A stretch of DNA of 14,280 nt, taken from the NCBI GenBank assembly GCA_026770575.1, contig MU657169.1, positions 741,502-755,781 on the forward strand, written 5' to 3'. The DNA is from Pelagophyceae sp. CCMP2097. Its lineage: Eukaryota; Sar; Pelagophyceae. How positions within the stretch are numbered: position 1 is the first letter of the stretch; every line of letters starts with the position of its first letter. Shown here in pieces: positions 1 through 7,959 of this stretch. The position numbers and the translations under genes were made by a program. The notes under the pieces are model-generated. The model had not been told where the DNA came from. It ran no database searches and saw only the letters and a program-made list of their open reading frames with translations.

Positions 1-738
1 CACATCATCCTTTCAAGTGATGATAGCATGGTTAAGCGTATTTATAGGGCCCTCCAGCAAGAGAGTGGCCCTGCCCCGAATAACAAGTACATCCGAAACA
101 ATGTCATCCACTTCCTCGAGCCTCTTGCTGCTTCCTTTGGGTGGATCTCGGCGTGCAAACCCGCCCAAGCGACTGTAAAAGGGCACGACCTCTTATGCCT
201 TCTCCAGCAACAGAAGCTCACCAGTGCGCTCGAAGGATCAACAACTCTCCCCAACTTGATGAAGTGGTCAACAACATGTCGCACGGCCCCTTACCTCCTG
301 CGGAAACATTATCCTTCATGGTCACTTCGACAAGGCCGTGTGTTGAAAACAAAGCTCAGGCTCAAATGTTACGAGGCTCTTGGTGCTCATCATAACCACC
401 ACCTCAGCCAATCCACTAATGGTATTACCCGCGCTACTTCATGCCGCCACACGCCGTGCTGTCAAGAAAAAATCCCCGAATCCGTATATCACGTTTTGGG
501 GTCATGCCGTGCCTATGAGCAACTTCGTCATGAGTGTTTTTCCAAAATAGGAGCACGTATCTCATCCTTCCCATTCCTTTCGGATGCGGCTAAGGTTGAT
601 TTTATCCTAGGGGATGACTCTCCCCCTTGTGTTGATGCCATTATATATCGCTTCCTTTTCAATATTTTTCATGCACGTGCTAAGTTGGTTGAGCCGACTC
701 CGCCAGGGATAAGTCCTTCGGGGCCCGCCGCCCTGTGA
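1..738 (+). CDS. Non-LTR (LINE-type) retrotransposon ORF2, C-terminal end, 5' partial
   Basis: The frame is open from the first base of the window, so this is the end of a longer protein; the ATG at 28 is internal. About 245 residues are visible. The recognisable part is the cysteine/histidine segment seen after the reverse-transcriptase domain in many LINE ORF2 proteins: an LRLKCYEALGAHH stretch, then two neighbouring cysteines (CRHTPCC), a glutamate, and HVLGSC followed by Y and R residues. This matches the usual pattern of a zinc-binding knuckle with ET..H.L..C..Y...R. No reverse transcriptase or endonuclease motif lies inside the window. The stop is only seven bases before an (ATT)n tract, as expected for a LINE 3' terminus. 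Base composition is much less GC-rich than the neighbouring genes, consistent with a mobile element. Whether the element is intact upstream cannot be seen. Confidence 0.72.
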   Translation, partial: HIILSSDDSMVKRIYRALQQESGPAPNNKYIRNNVIHFLEPLAASFGWISACKPAQATVKGHDLLCLLQQQKLTSALEGSTTLPNLMKWSTTCRTAPYLLRKHYPSWSLRQGRVLKTKLRLKCYEALGAHHNHHLSQSTNGITRATSCRHTPCCQEKIPESVYHVLGSCRAYEQLRHECFSKIGARISSFPFLSDAAKVDFILGDDSPPCVDAIIYRFLFNIFHARAKLVEPTPPGISPSGPAAL

Positions 739-745
739 TTCCTAA

Positions 746-764
746 ATTATTATTATTATTATTA
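746..764 (+). repeat. (ATT)6 microsatellite, probable retrotransposon 3' tail
   Basis: Six ATT units plus one A follow the stop codon of the retrotransposon ORF after seven bases. Several non-LTR element families end in a short simple repeat instead of poly(A), so this probably marks the 3' boundary of the insertion. Host-like GC-rich sequence starts soon afterwards. The 5' target-site duplication would lie outside the window. Confidence 0.7.
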
Positions 765-893
765 GTGCTGCGACAACTTGAACACTTCTCGACTTTTTTT
801 TAGCGAATACCCGACGAGACAGACGGGAAGGCGACAACTGGGCCTCACGGGGCGAGCCGGGAGCGCCTCGGGAGGCCGTCCTATTCGGGGCGG

Positions 894-3215
894 ATGCACC
901 TCTTTACCGCGTTTGCGCTGCTGGCGTCGACGCAGCGGCGGCGCGGCCCCGCGCTGGCGCGCCGCGGCGCGGCGGCGGCGGCGGACGACGGGCGCTTGCC
1001 GTCCGAGCCTTTGCCGCCGTGGCTCGACGGCGTCGACGAGGAGCTCTGTCGCGGCACGCTGACGGCGCGCGAGGCTGACGTCGTCGTCGCCCGCTTCTTC
1101 CGCGCCGGTCGGCCGTCGCAGCTCGACGTCTCCCTCGCCCTCGGCCTCTCGCTCTCCCGCACGTCCATCCTCGAGCGCGCCGCGCGAGACAAGCTCGCCG
1201 TCCAAACGCCGCGCCGGAGACGGAAAGGCAGACCGCGCTTGACGGACGGGGCCTGAGTCGGGAGCGGCAGAGGCGCGATGAGCGCTGGGGGCGCGGCCAG
1301 GCGCGTCCAACGGGCGGTCACCGAAGACCTTCTGGCTAGGCGCTGCTGGACGAGCGGTCGGATCTGGAACCCGCAACGTTCGACCGGTTCCAGGCGCAAG
1401 GGGCGCTGCTCCTCGGCTACTTCGTCGCCCAGGTCGGATTCTTCTACTGCAAAGAAGACCTCGGCCTCGACGAGGCCACGCTCGCGAGGTACGCAGAGCG
1501 GAGCGCGGGGAACGCCGAAGCGCGGGACCCAGCGGCGCGGCCTCCGCCTGCGTGGCAGGACCCATGTCGAAGCCTCTGGATGCATAGGATCGTGTACTTG
1601 CACGGCGATGTCATCGCGCAGCGCCGCGACACGATCAAGGCAAAGGGTGCGTCGGCGGCCTGGCCACGTCGCGCGCGGGACGGGCGACGTAGGCGACGCG
1701 ATCAAAGACGCGCTGGGCCTGTCGACGCCGGTCCTCGCCAAGCTCGTCGCCGCGCAGCCAACAGTACTCAGCCTCTCAGTCGAGACGCTCGGCCGTGCGT
1801 CGCCAAAGGCCAGGGAAGACATGCGCCCTCTGAGGAACGCGCGCCCTCTGAGGCTTTGCGTCTAGGCAAGCTGGATTTCCTGCGCAAGGCGTACGTCTTG
1901 TCCAAGGCGGACGCGGCCAAAGTCGTCTGCGCCTGCCCGTCGCTCCTCTCGTCGTCCATCGAGGTTTTGGAGGCCAACGCGGGTGTCGTGCGGCGCGCCG
2001 TCGGCGCCGCCGGCGCGCGGCAAGTCGCCGTGCGCGCGCCGCGGCTGCTGCGCAACGCCAACCTGCAACAAAACTACGAGTTCATCGAGGCCGTCGCCGG
2101 CCCGGACGTGGCGCGGCGCGTGCTCCGCCTGGCGCCCAACGCGCTGGCGTCGTCGTCGCTCGAGGACCGGGTAGACGACGTGCGCAAATTCGGCGGCGAC
2201 GAGTCCGACGCCGCTGTGGCCAAGGCGCTGCGCCGCGGGCCCTCGCTCCTCGCCGCGCCGACGAAGCGCTATATAGCGTTGAAGCGATGCCTCCGGAGCG
2301 AGCTCGACGACGGCGCCGGTGGCGGCAAGGGCGCCGCCGACGCGCGCGCCAAAGCGCTCCTCGCGGCCGTCGTCACCAAGGCGCCCCAGCTCGTCAACGG
2401 CGTCAACGTCGAGTCGCTGCGCCTGCGCCTCCGCTTCCTCAGACGCGAGCTCGGCGTGCCAGCGGCGAACCTCGTCCGCGTCGTGCAGCTCAACCCGGGC
2501 GTCCTCGCGCTCTCCGTCGACGGCAACCTCCGCCCGAGGCTCCTCTGGCTCGCCCACAGGCTCCTCCGAAACCCCGCAGCCGCGTCGGACGCGCCCGAGG
2601 ACCTCGTCGAAGAGGTGCTTTTCGAAGAGGCGCCTTCGGAAGAGGCGCCTTCGGAAGAGGCGCCTTCGGACGGCACCGCGGAGGCGCCGCGGCGGCTCCT
2701 GACTGAGGATCTGGACGCGGCGACGCTCGCTTCACTCGCCGGGCTCGTGGCGCGCTACCCGGCGGTGCTCACGTTGAGCGTCGCAGGGAACCTCGCCCCA
2801 AAGCTCGCCGCCCTCGCAGAGGCCGCCGGCTCCGACCGCGAGGCCGCGGTGCGTCGATCGCTGCCCACCTCACGGTACCGCCGACGCGCGCGGCGCAGGC
2901 CGCTGTCGTCGCTTTCCCGCCGCTGCTCGGCTACAGCCTCGAGACGCGCATACGGCGAGTGGCGCCTGGGCGTCGGACGCACACGAGGCGTCGCTTGTTA
3001 GGCCGCGCCTCGACGCATTAAAGGAGCGCGAGCTACCTTTCGCGTGCATCGTCGGGCTCATCACCGCGACGGATCAGCACTTCCCCAAACGGCTCCAGGG
3101 CATTGTGCGCTTCCACGAGCGCGCCGCCGGCAGGCGCGTCGCGCTGGCGCCACGGCCGAGGAGGCGCCGTCGAAGAACAGACGAGGCCGCCCTGAGCACC
3201 TCGGCGGAGCCCTAA
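894..3215 (+). CDS. mTERF-domain protein, multi-exon (organelle nucleic-acid-binding)
   Basis: Proposed exons are 894-1199, 1340-1646, 1693-1794, 1866-2848, 2899-2954 and 3002-3215, giving about 655 aa. mTERF proteins are helical-repeat proteins that bind organelle DNA or RNA and act in transcription, termination or RNA processing. About eight repeats with the LGL...V..P..L..S pattern run from LGLSTPVLAKLVAAQP (exon 3) to FPPLLGYSLETRIRPRL (exons 5-6). The protein ends with LPFACIVGLITATDQHFP and a basic tail. The repeats continue across frame changes at GT/GC..AG boundaries, which fixes introns 2-5. Exon 2 is open only after a TAG acceptor at 1337-1339. Exon 1 is the weakest part: its ATG begins a hydrophobic stretch (MHLFTAFALLASTQ) that could be a signal or targeting peptide, and the donor GTCCAA at 1200 is poor. 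Exon 1 could instead be a separate 120-codon ORF ending at 1256. The mTERF identity is firm; the 5' end is not. Confidence 0.85.
1647..1692 (+). other. Intron, 46 nt, mTERF gene
   Basis: GTGCGT donor and GACGTAG acceptor, phase 1. Removing it joins an open frame ending TIKAKG to DAIKDALGLSTPV, the start of the first clear mTERF repeat. The repeat itself begins only downstream, so the junction is supported by frame and by its match to the other 46-nt introns here. Confidence 0.55.
1795..1865 (+). other. Intron, 71 nt, mTERF gene
   Basis: GTGCGT donor and GCGTCTAG acceptor, phase 1. Splicing joins LSLSVETLG to RKLDFLRKAYVLS, restoring a typical mTERF repeat. The intron contains two copies of GCGCCCTCTGAGG. 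Confidence 0.75.
2624..2668 (+). repeat. Three tandem 15-bp units inside the mTERF gene
   Basis: GAAGAGGCGCCTTCG occurs three times in perfect tandem and encodes EEAPS three times. It forms an acidic spacer between two mTERF repeats and keeps the frame. Copy number may vary between strains. Confidence 0.9.
2849..2898 (+). other. Intron, 50 nt, mTERF gene
   Basis: GTGCGT donor and GGCGCAG acceptor, phase 0. It joins GSDREAA to AAVVAFPPLLGYSLE, which completes the next mTERF repeat. Unspliced, the frame runs into an arginine/serine-rich stretch without family resemblance. Confidence 0.75.
2955..3001 (+). other. Intron, 47 nt, GC-AG type, mTERF gene
   Basis: The donor is ACG|GCGAGT, matching GTGAGT except for C at position 2; the acceptor is CTTGTTAG; phase 2. 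Removing it gives LETRIRPRLDALKERELPF, a normal mTERF continuation. The nearby GT at 2959 does not keep that frame. The acceptor region is identical over 15 bases to one at 11038-11052. Confidence 0.7.
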
Positions 3216-3340
3216 GAATTGCGGCTGACATCTCGCCGGCTTTGAGAGACGGGCCGCGGCGGCTGCTCGGACACCCCCTCCTCCCTCTGCCATGCTTGAT
3301 TGCAGTCTCGGCTGCCTCTTGGATCAAGTGGTTTTCTCAC

Positions 3341-3394
3341 CCACGCCCTGCTCTTCCACGACACGCGTCGCGTAAGCCATCCCCTCTCCGCCAT
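3341..3394 (+). repeat. 54-bp direct repeat, copy 1
   Basis: Begins CCACGCCCTGCTCTTCC and ends CTCTCCGCCAT. The second copy, 3478-3531, starts 137 bases downstream and differs at one position (GCCATCCCC versus GCCTTCCCC). Both contain CGC|GTAAGCC, resembling a 5' splice site. The rest of the 3216-3650 gap shows no gene I can recognise. Confidence 0.9.
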
Positions 3395-3477
3395 CCTCCT
3401 TCCGCCAGGTATGCTCGGCGTCCCCTTTTCCGATGGAAATCTACTTCAACCCTGGTGGACTCTTTGTCACTGCTCGT

Positions 3478-3531
3478 CCACGCCCTGCTCTTCCACGACA
3501 CGCGTCGCGTAAGCCTTCCCCTCTCCGCCAT
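3478..3531 (+). repeat. 54-bp direct repeat, copy 2
   Basis: Near-identical to 3341-3394, one mismatch in 54. The sequence between the copies (TCCTTCCGCCAG, then GTATGCTCGGCG) is not repeated elsewhere in the window. Confidence 0.9.
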
Positions 3532-3592
3532 GGAGTTTCCTCGAGGGGGCTAACCCGGGTCACCCGCGGAACCGCACCGAACTTGAAGAACA

Positions 3593-3602
3593 TTTTAAAT
3601 AA
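3593..3602 (+). promoter_or_regulatory. TATA-like AT-rich box upstream of the MYND gene
   Basis: TTTTAAATAA is an isolated AT tract about 50 bases before the ATG at 3651 in otherwise GC-rich DNA. The position would suit a core promoter with a very short leader. There is no independent support. Confidence 0.2.
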
Positions 3603-3650
3603 CAAGGGAAATTCTCGCTCATCGGAACATCGCAGGACGGCCTCGGTACG

Positions 3651-4718
3651 ATGGACGCTCCGCCAGCCGCCGTTCCAAAGCAGTGCTGCGTCTGCGAACA
3701 GCAGGGCGGCAAGCAGTGCACCAAGTGCAAATCCCGCCACTACTGCTCCAAGGAGTGCCAGCTCGTCGACTGGAACGAGCGCGGGCACAGGGAGGCGTGC
3801 AAGCAGCTCACCGCCGAGCTCCAAGGCCGCCTCGACTCGCGCGTCCCGGAGAAGCTCAAGCTGAAGAAGGCCGAGGAGGAGGCGCCGGGGTCGAGCGGCG
3901 CTGTGGAGGACGCGCCGGCAGATGGTTGCTGGTACGAGCAGCGTCCTGCCTTTCGAGCGGCGGTGGCGGACGAGGCCACTGCGGCGAAGGACGACGCGCC
4001 GGACTGGCGCGGCAATTGCGCCATCTGCACCGAGCTGCTTCCAGCCGAGGCAGCAAGACAGACGTTCTACGACTGCTGCTGCAAGAAGATTTGTGCGGCA
4101 TGCGCCGGCAAGTGCGTGCGGCAAGACCAGCGCTGCCCCCTCTGTTTGACGCCGCGCATCCACTCGGCTACCGAGTGGGTGCGCCGGGTGCAGAAGCACG
4201 TCGACGAGGGGCGCGCAGAGGCGCAGGTTATCCTCGGCAATGCGTACCATGATGGCGACATGGGCCTCAAGAAGAGCCCGAAGCGGGCATTCCAGTTGCA
4301 CGAGCGCGCCGCGGCGCAGGGCCACGCACGCGCCCAGAACACATTGGGCAGTTATTACGAGCAAGGAGAAGGCGTGAAGATCAACAACAAGGCCGCCGCG
4401 CAGTGGTACCGGCGCGCAGCCGACCAAGGGCACCCCGGAGCTCAATGCAACCTCGGCGCGATGGTCTACGAGGGACTTGGCGTGGCGCAGTCGCACGAGG
4501 AAGCCGTGCGGTGGTGGCGGCTCTCGGCGGCACAGGGCCAGCCCGCAGCGTTTTACTTCTTGGGCGCGAGCTACACAAGAGGCCACGGCGTGCCGCGGGA
4601 CGACGGCGAGGCGCTGCGCTTCTTCAAGCACGCCGCGGCCAAAGGGCACGCCGACGCGGCGGCGGCGGTTGGCAAGCTCGAGGCGTGGCTCGCGGCCGAC
4701 TCCGGTCGACCGACATGA
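3651..4718 (+). CDS. MYND zinc finger + RING-like + Sel1-repeat protein
   Basis: Single-exon ORF of 355 aa from ATG to TGA. Residues 12-50 form a MYND finger: C12/C13 and C15, C23, C26, C32, C36, H46, C50, in the order CxxC-CxxC-CxxxC-HxxxC. A charged linker follows. Residues 123-165 form a second cysteine-rich module resembling a RING or treble-clef finger: C123xxC126, CCC at 142-144, C148xxC151, C155 and CPLC at 162-165. Residues about 187-340 hold four Sel1-like repeats with the usual LG..Y..G.GV......A..W...AA.QG.A.AQ signature. MYND fingers and Sel1 repeats are both protein-interaction modules, so this is probably a cytoplasmic or nuclear adaptor, perhaps linked to ubiquitin through the RING-like part. 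The substrate cannot be told. The architecture is common in stramenopile algae. A truncated relative lies just downstream. Confidence 0.92.
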   Translation: MDAPPAAVPKQCCVCEQQGGKQCTKCKSRHYCSKECQLVDWNERGHREACKQLTAELQGRLDSRVPEKLKLKKAEEEAPGSSGAVEDAPADGCWYEQRPAFRAAVADEATAAKDDAPDWRGNCAICTELLPAEAARQTFYDCCCKKICAACAGKCVRQDQRCPLCLTPRIHSATEWVRRVQKHVDEGRAEAQVILGNAYHDGDMGLKKSPKRAFQLHERAAAQGHARAQNTLGSYYEQGEGVKINNKAAAQWYRRAADQGHPGAQCNLGAMVYEGLGVAQSHEEAVRWWRLSAAQGQPAAFYFLGASYTRGHGVPRDDGEALRFFKHAAAKGHADAAAAVGKLEAWLAADSGRPT

Positions 4719-4759
4719 CCGTCGATTCCGAATCCAGCGAGCGACGGCGCTCCTCCCCG

Positions 4760-4831
4760 GAGGCCGCCCGCACACTGGCGGCTTTACGCGCGACTACTGT
4801 GCTCGTCGGAGTGCACGGCTCTGGCTTAAAC
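4760..4831 (+). pseudogene. Possible glycosyltransferase-61-like remnant
   Basis: In the frame of an ATG at 4715, which overlaps the TGA of the MYND gene, the translation includes LRATTVLVGVHGSGLN. This resembles the conserved vlvGvHGaGLtN motif of GT61 (DUF563/EOGT-like) glycosyltransferases. Nothing before or after it looks like the rest of that domain, so it would be a short remnant. The match covers only about 16 residues and could be chance. The rest of 4719-5110 shows nothing I recognise. Confidence 0.35.
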
Positions 4832-5110
4832 ACCTCGCCGCAAGAATCGGAAGAAGCATCACGTCTTCCAATAATAACCGTAAGAGGCTGGGTTTGCAGC
4901 GAGAGGTCGCGCTCGGCACGCCCCCGTGGACTGGCTCGGGAAGCACACCACGATGGGGGCACCCGTAGACACGCGCTCGAACGACTCGCGCGATTCGAGC
5001 CCGCGGCCGGCCTGTCGTACAATTGTACTCTTCGCCAAACAAACCCCGCGGTCCCGCACTCGAGGCTGAGGCTGCCACAGTCTGGCTGTCACTGCCTGCC
5101 AGTGGACCCG

Positions 5111-5380
5111 CAGTACAATCTCGGCAACATGTACCACGGCAAGGGCGCGGCGCAGTCGCACGAGGAAGCAATGCGGTGGTTCAGCCTCGCCTCGGCGCAG
5201 GGCAACGCGGACGCGCTCTACGACCTCGGCGGCTGTTATGCAGACGGCGAAGGCGTGCCGCAGGACCTCGAGGAGGCGCTGCGCCTCTTCAAGCGCGCCG
5301 CGGCCAAGGGGCACGCCGACGCTGCAGCAGTGGTCGAAGAGCTCGAGGCGCGCTTGCGGCGACGCGCGCTGGTCGACTAA
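5111..5380 (+). pseudogene. 5'-truncated second copy of the Sel1-repeat gene
   Basis: From QYNLGNMYHGKGAAQSHEEA to the stop, this frame aligns with the last two Sel1 repeats of the upstream MYND/Sel1 protein (QCNLGAMVYEGLGVAQSHEEA, about residues 265-345), followed by a different tail. The DNA is also close, for example TCGCACGAGGAAGC in both. The MYND, RING-like and first Sel1 repeats are absent. Similarity begins abruptly at the glutamine codon. The frame is open far upstream but runs into unrelated sequence and overlaps the first gene out of frame. I read it as a partial tandem duplication. It could be the last exon of a gene with unrecognised upstream exons, since CCTGCCAG just before it could serve as an acceptor. 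Confidence 0.7.
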
Positions 5381-5598
5381 AGGCTGTTCCTCGGGTGTCG
5401 TGCCTGGACCTCGCCGCCAAAAGGGACCTCGACGCTGCCACACAAGATATGGCTTTAAAAAACAATGTTCGCACACGAGCCCGAACACTTCTCCTGCACG
5501 ACGTCTGGCGTTCCGGGGGTCGTGAGGCCCACCGAGCCACGCCCTCGGTTCACAAGAACACCCTGAAGGTCCTTTTGATTCAATTGTTTTGATTGGCT

Positions 5599-5619
5599 CG
5601 CCTCGACTTTAGCGAGGCG
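5599..5619 (+). other. Perfect 7-bp inverted repeat upstream of the 741-aa ORF
   Basis: CGCCTCG, a 7-base loop, then CGAGGCG, about 100 bases before the ATG at 5717. Just before it, ATTGG at 5592-5596 is an inverted CCAAT box. These are the only candidate promoter signals seen in 5381-5716; the rest of that gap shows no gene. Confidence 0.3.
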
Positions 5620-5716
5620 GGCGTTGGGACTCCGACGGGCCGAGTCGTTCGATCGCGTTCCTCACCAAGAGGGTGTCGGGGGGCCGTCGGCCGGCTCGTC
5701 GGCGCGCCGCTCGGCG

Positions 5717-7942
5717 ATGGGCGCGTCGTGGCCGCGGCCGCAGCTCGAGTACCCGTTTGGCGGGCCGGCGGGCTCGGATGGCGCCTCGTGGGATGGCTCG
5801 TGGGACGGCGCGTCAGCGGACTGGGACCTGGAGCGCGTCGCCGAGCTGCTGGTCGTGTTCAAGGAGGGCGAGTTCGACTTTGGCGCCGACGCCGACGTCC
5901 TCGCCGCGCTGTTTGAAGGCGACGCGCGCATGGCCGCCGCGGCCGTGCGGCGCTTCGCGCACGGCGGAGCACAAATCGTAAACGTCCTCGCCGTCATCTC
6001 GGGCCTTGTCATTGCGCGCCACGACGAATCGCTCGGGGCCAAGCTCGACTTGCTCTTCGAAGTTTTTGACGTCGAGGGCGCAAAAGGGCTGCGGAGCGGC
6101 GAGGCCATCATCCTCTTCTTGAGCGTCTCCAACGCTCTATCCGTCGTCCTCAAACGCGGAGACGACCTCGGCGGCCCCGCCTGCGAGCAGCTCGCGAAAA
6201 GGGCCTACCGCGCCTGCGGGAAAAGCGACGCCGACCTGCTCACAAAAGACGACTTTTGCAACTTTGTCCGACAGACCCTCGGCGACTGCGGCGACTACGA
6301 CACCTGCCTCGTACGCTTCGGCCTCCTCGACGCCGCGGACCTCCCCGCGCCGCCCGCGCCACAGGCGCCCGCCGTTGAAGCGGCCGTCGAAGAGGCGCCG
6401 CGGGCCGCGCCGGACTCTGGCGAGTCGGGAAAGGATGGCACGTTCGTCTACGCCGACTTTGCGGCGCTCGAGTCCCGATTCAAGGCGACGATGGCCTTTT
6501 CGCCGCGCGAGATCACGCTGGTCCGCCACGGCCTCGGAGACAGGACGGAAGGCGCGTGGCGCTGCCGCCTCGCCGCGGGCGGCGCCGCGGTGGCGGCCGA
6601 TGCCTACCCCGCGAGGGCGCTCGGCGCCACCGTCCTGGACGCCGACGCACCGCTCGTCGTCGAGGACTCGGCGGGAAAAGTGACACGGACGACGTTGGGC
6701 ACGTTCCTCCAAGCGCTCCACGGCCTCTTCGCCGCCGCGCAGAGCGGCGCCGTCGCGTCCGTCTTCGAAGTACTCGACGCGCCCCTGGCCGCTGAGCCGC
6801 CGCCGCCGCCGACGGACGCAGACCCCGACGCAGACCCGGCCGCCATCGAAGACGCGCCTCAAGACGCGCCTCGCGAGCCGGAGACGGCCGCCGAGACGGC
6901 CGAGGCCGCGGAGCCGCCGGCACCGCCCGCCATCGCCTTGGAAGTGTCCGCCGGCGCCTCGACGACGCCCGCGCCGTCGCCCGCCCGTCCCGAGGCGGCC
7001 CCCCAAAAGGCGGCCCCGCCGGAGGAGGGCGCGCTCGCGACGTGCGCCGCCGCCGCGGAGCACTACGGCCCCGCGGCCGTCGTGCTCCCCGAGTCGCGGC
7101 CGCCGCCGCGCGGCCGACCGCCGCCGCGCGTCGCGCTCGCCGGCGCCGAAGCGCTGGCGACGCTCGGCGCCGCCGTGGCCGATGAGGGCGGGTCGCCGCG
7201 GCCGCTCGTCTGCACGTTTTGGCTCGCCGCGGCGGTGCTGCACGTGCGCGGGTTTGACGTGGAGAATACCAAGACGTACTGGGGCGAAGTCCCACAACAC
7301 GACTGGATCCGCCTCGGCTACGCCGTCCCCAAGACGCGCCGCCGCGCCTTTTGCGGTGACGTCGCGCGCGGCCTCCGCTTAATCGGCGGCGCGCTGCGCC
7401 TCGTCGGCGGAGCGCCCCTTGAGGCCGCGCCCTTTGACGCCGCGCGGCCGCAGACGCCGTGCGCGTCGTGCCGGCGCCGCGGCCGCGGCGGCTCGGCGCA
7501 CCTGGCGACGGTCGCCGTGCGCGGCGGCGTCTTCGAGCACTTTGTCGTCGCATTTTCGGCGGGGGTTGGGAAGGTTTTTGTGTGCGGCTACGACGCGGAC
7601 GCGGACGCCGCTTACCACGGCACGCTCACAACCGCAGACTGCGCCGCCGCCCTCGGCGCGCCGCCGGCCACCGCGCAAGACGAATCCGCGCAGAGGCGCA
7701 AATGCTGCGAACAACTCGCGCGCCACCTCGCGCTCGACGCCGCGGGCCGATTCGTCCTCGGTACCGCACCGAGCCAAACCGATGCCGCCGCGCCCGTGGC
7801 CGCGCGCGCCGCCCGGCAGCCACCGCGGCTCGAGGCGCCGGCGCCGGCGTCGTTCCGGCCCGAGCGGCATGCGTGTGCGACGGCCTCGGCGCCCGCGCCG
7901 GCACCGGACCCCACGCGATATCCTATCGGGGCGGCCGATTAA
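5717..7942 (+). CDS. Unrecognised protein with degenerate EF-hand pair (741 aa)
   Basis: Uninterrupted ORF to TAA. I start it at ATG 5717 because the longer reading begins with TTG at 5624, unlikely in a eukaryote. Residues about 106-190 resemble an EF-hand pair of calcineurin-B/recoverin type: LDLLFEVF, a 12-residue loop (D118..E129) with most ligands weakened, a long helix, then YRACGKSDADLLTKDDF, whose loop lacks the first aspartate. Calcium binding is therefore doubtful. Residues 205-245 and 355-475 are Pro/Ala/Glu-rich linkers. Residues about 240-355 and 495-690 look folded. The second of these contains LVCTFWLAAAVLHVRGFDV, TYWGEVPQHDWIRLGY, a CASC pair at 582-585 and FEHFVVAFSAGVGKVFVCGY; I do not recognise either. 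There is no signal peptide or clear membrane span. It is notable for being intronless beside intron-rich genes. Confidence 0.7.
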   Translation: MGASWPRPQLEYPFGGPAGSDGASWDGSWDGASADWDLERVAELLVVFKEGEFDFGADADVLAALFEGDARMAAAAVRRFAHGGAQIVNVLAVISGLVIARHDESLGAKLDLLFEVFDVEGAKGLRSGEAIILFLSVSNALSVVLKRGDDLGGPACEQLAKRAYRACGKSDADLLTKDDFCNFVRQTLGDCGDYDTCLVRFGLLDAADLPAPPAPQAPAVEAAVEEAPRAAPDSGESGKDGTFVYADFAALESRFKATMAFSPREITLVRHGLGDRTEGAWRCRLAAGGAAVAADAYPARALGATVLDADAPLVVEDSAGKVTRTTLGTFLQALHGLFAAAQSGAVASVFEVLDAPLAAEPPPPPTDADPDADPAAIEDAPQDAPREPETAAETAEAAEPPAPPAIALEVSAGASTTPAPSPARPEAAPQKAAPPEEGALATCAAAAEHYGPAAVVLPESRPPPRGRPPPRVALAGAEALATLGAAVADEGGSPRPLVCTFWLAAAVLHVRGFDVENTKTYWGEVPQHDWIRLGYAVPKTRRRAFCGDVARGLRLIGGALRLVGGAPLEAAPFDAARPQTPCASCRRRGRGGSAHLATVAVRGGVFEHFVVAFSAGVGKVFVCGYDADADAAYHGTLTTADCAAALGAPPATAQDESAQRRKCCEQLARHLALDAAGRFVLGTAPSQTDAAAPVAARAARQPPRLEAPAPASFRPERHACATASAPAPAPDPTRYPIGAAD

Positions 7943-7959
7943 ACTGGCCGCTTTGAGTC

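Noticed and set aside
4715..4718. ATGA overlap between the MYND gene stop and a downstream frame, resembling translational coupling in an operon
   Set aside because: The window is eukaryotic with introns, so a bacterial-style operon overlap is most likely coincidence.
3441..4775. Minus-strand open frame of 444 codons
   Set aside because: Antisense to the MYND/Sel1 gene, whose zinc-binding cysteines and Sel1 repeats are unmistakable on the plus strand.
5624..5716. N-terminal extension of the 741-aa protein
   Set aside because: The extension would begin with TTG. In a eukaryotic nuclear gene the first in-frame ATG at 5717 is more credible.
6137..7553. Two long minus-strand open frames under the 741-aa gene
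   Set aside because: Arginine/glycine-rich shadows of a GC-rich plus-strand gene; no motifs.
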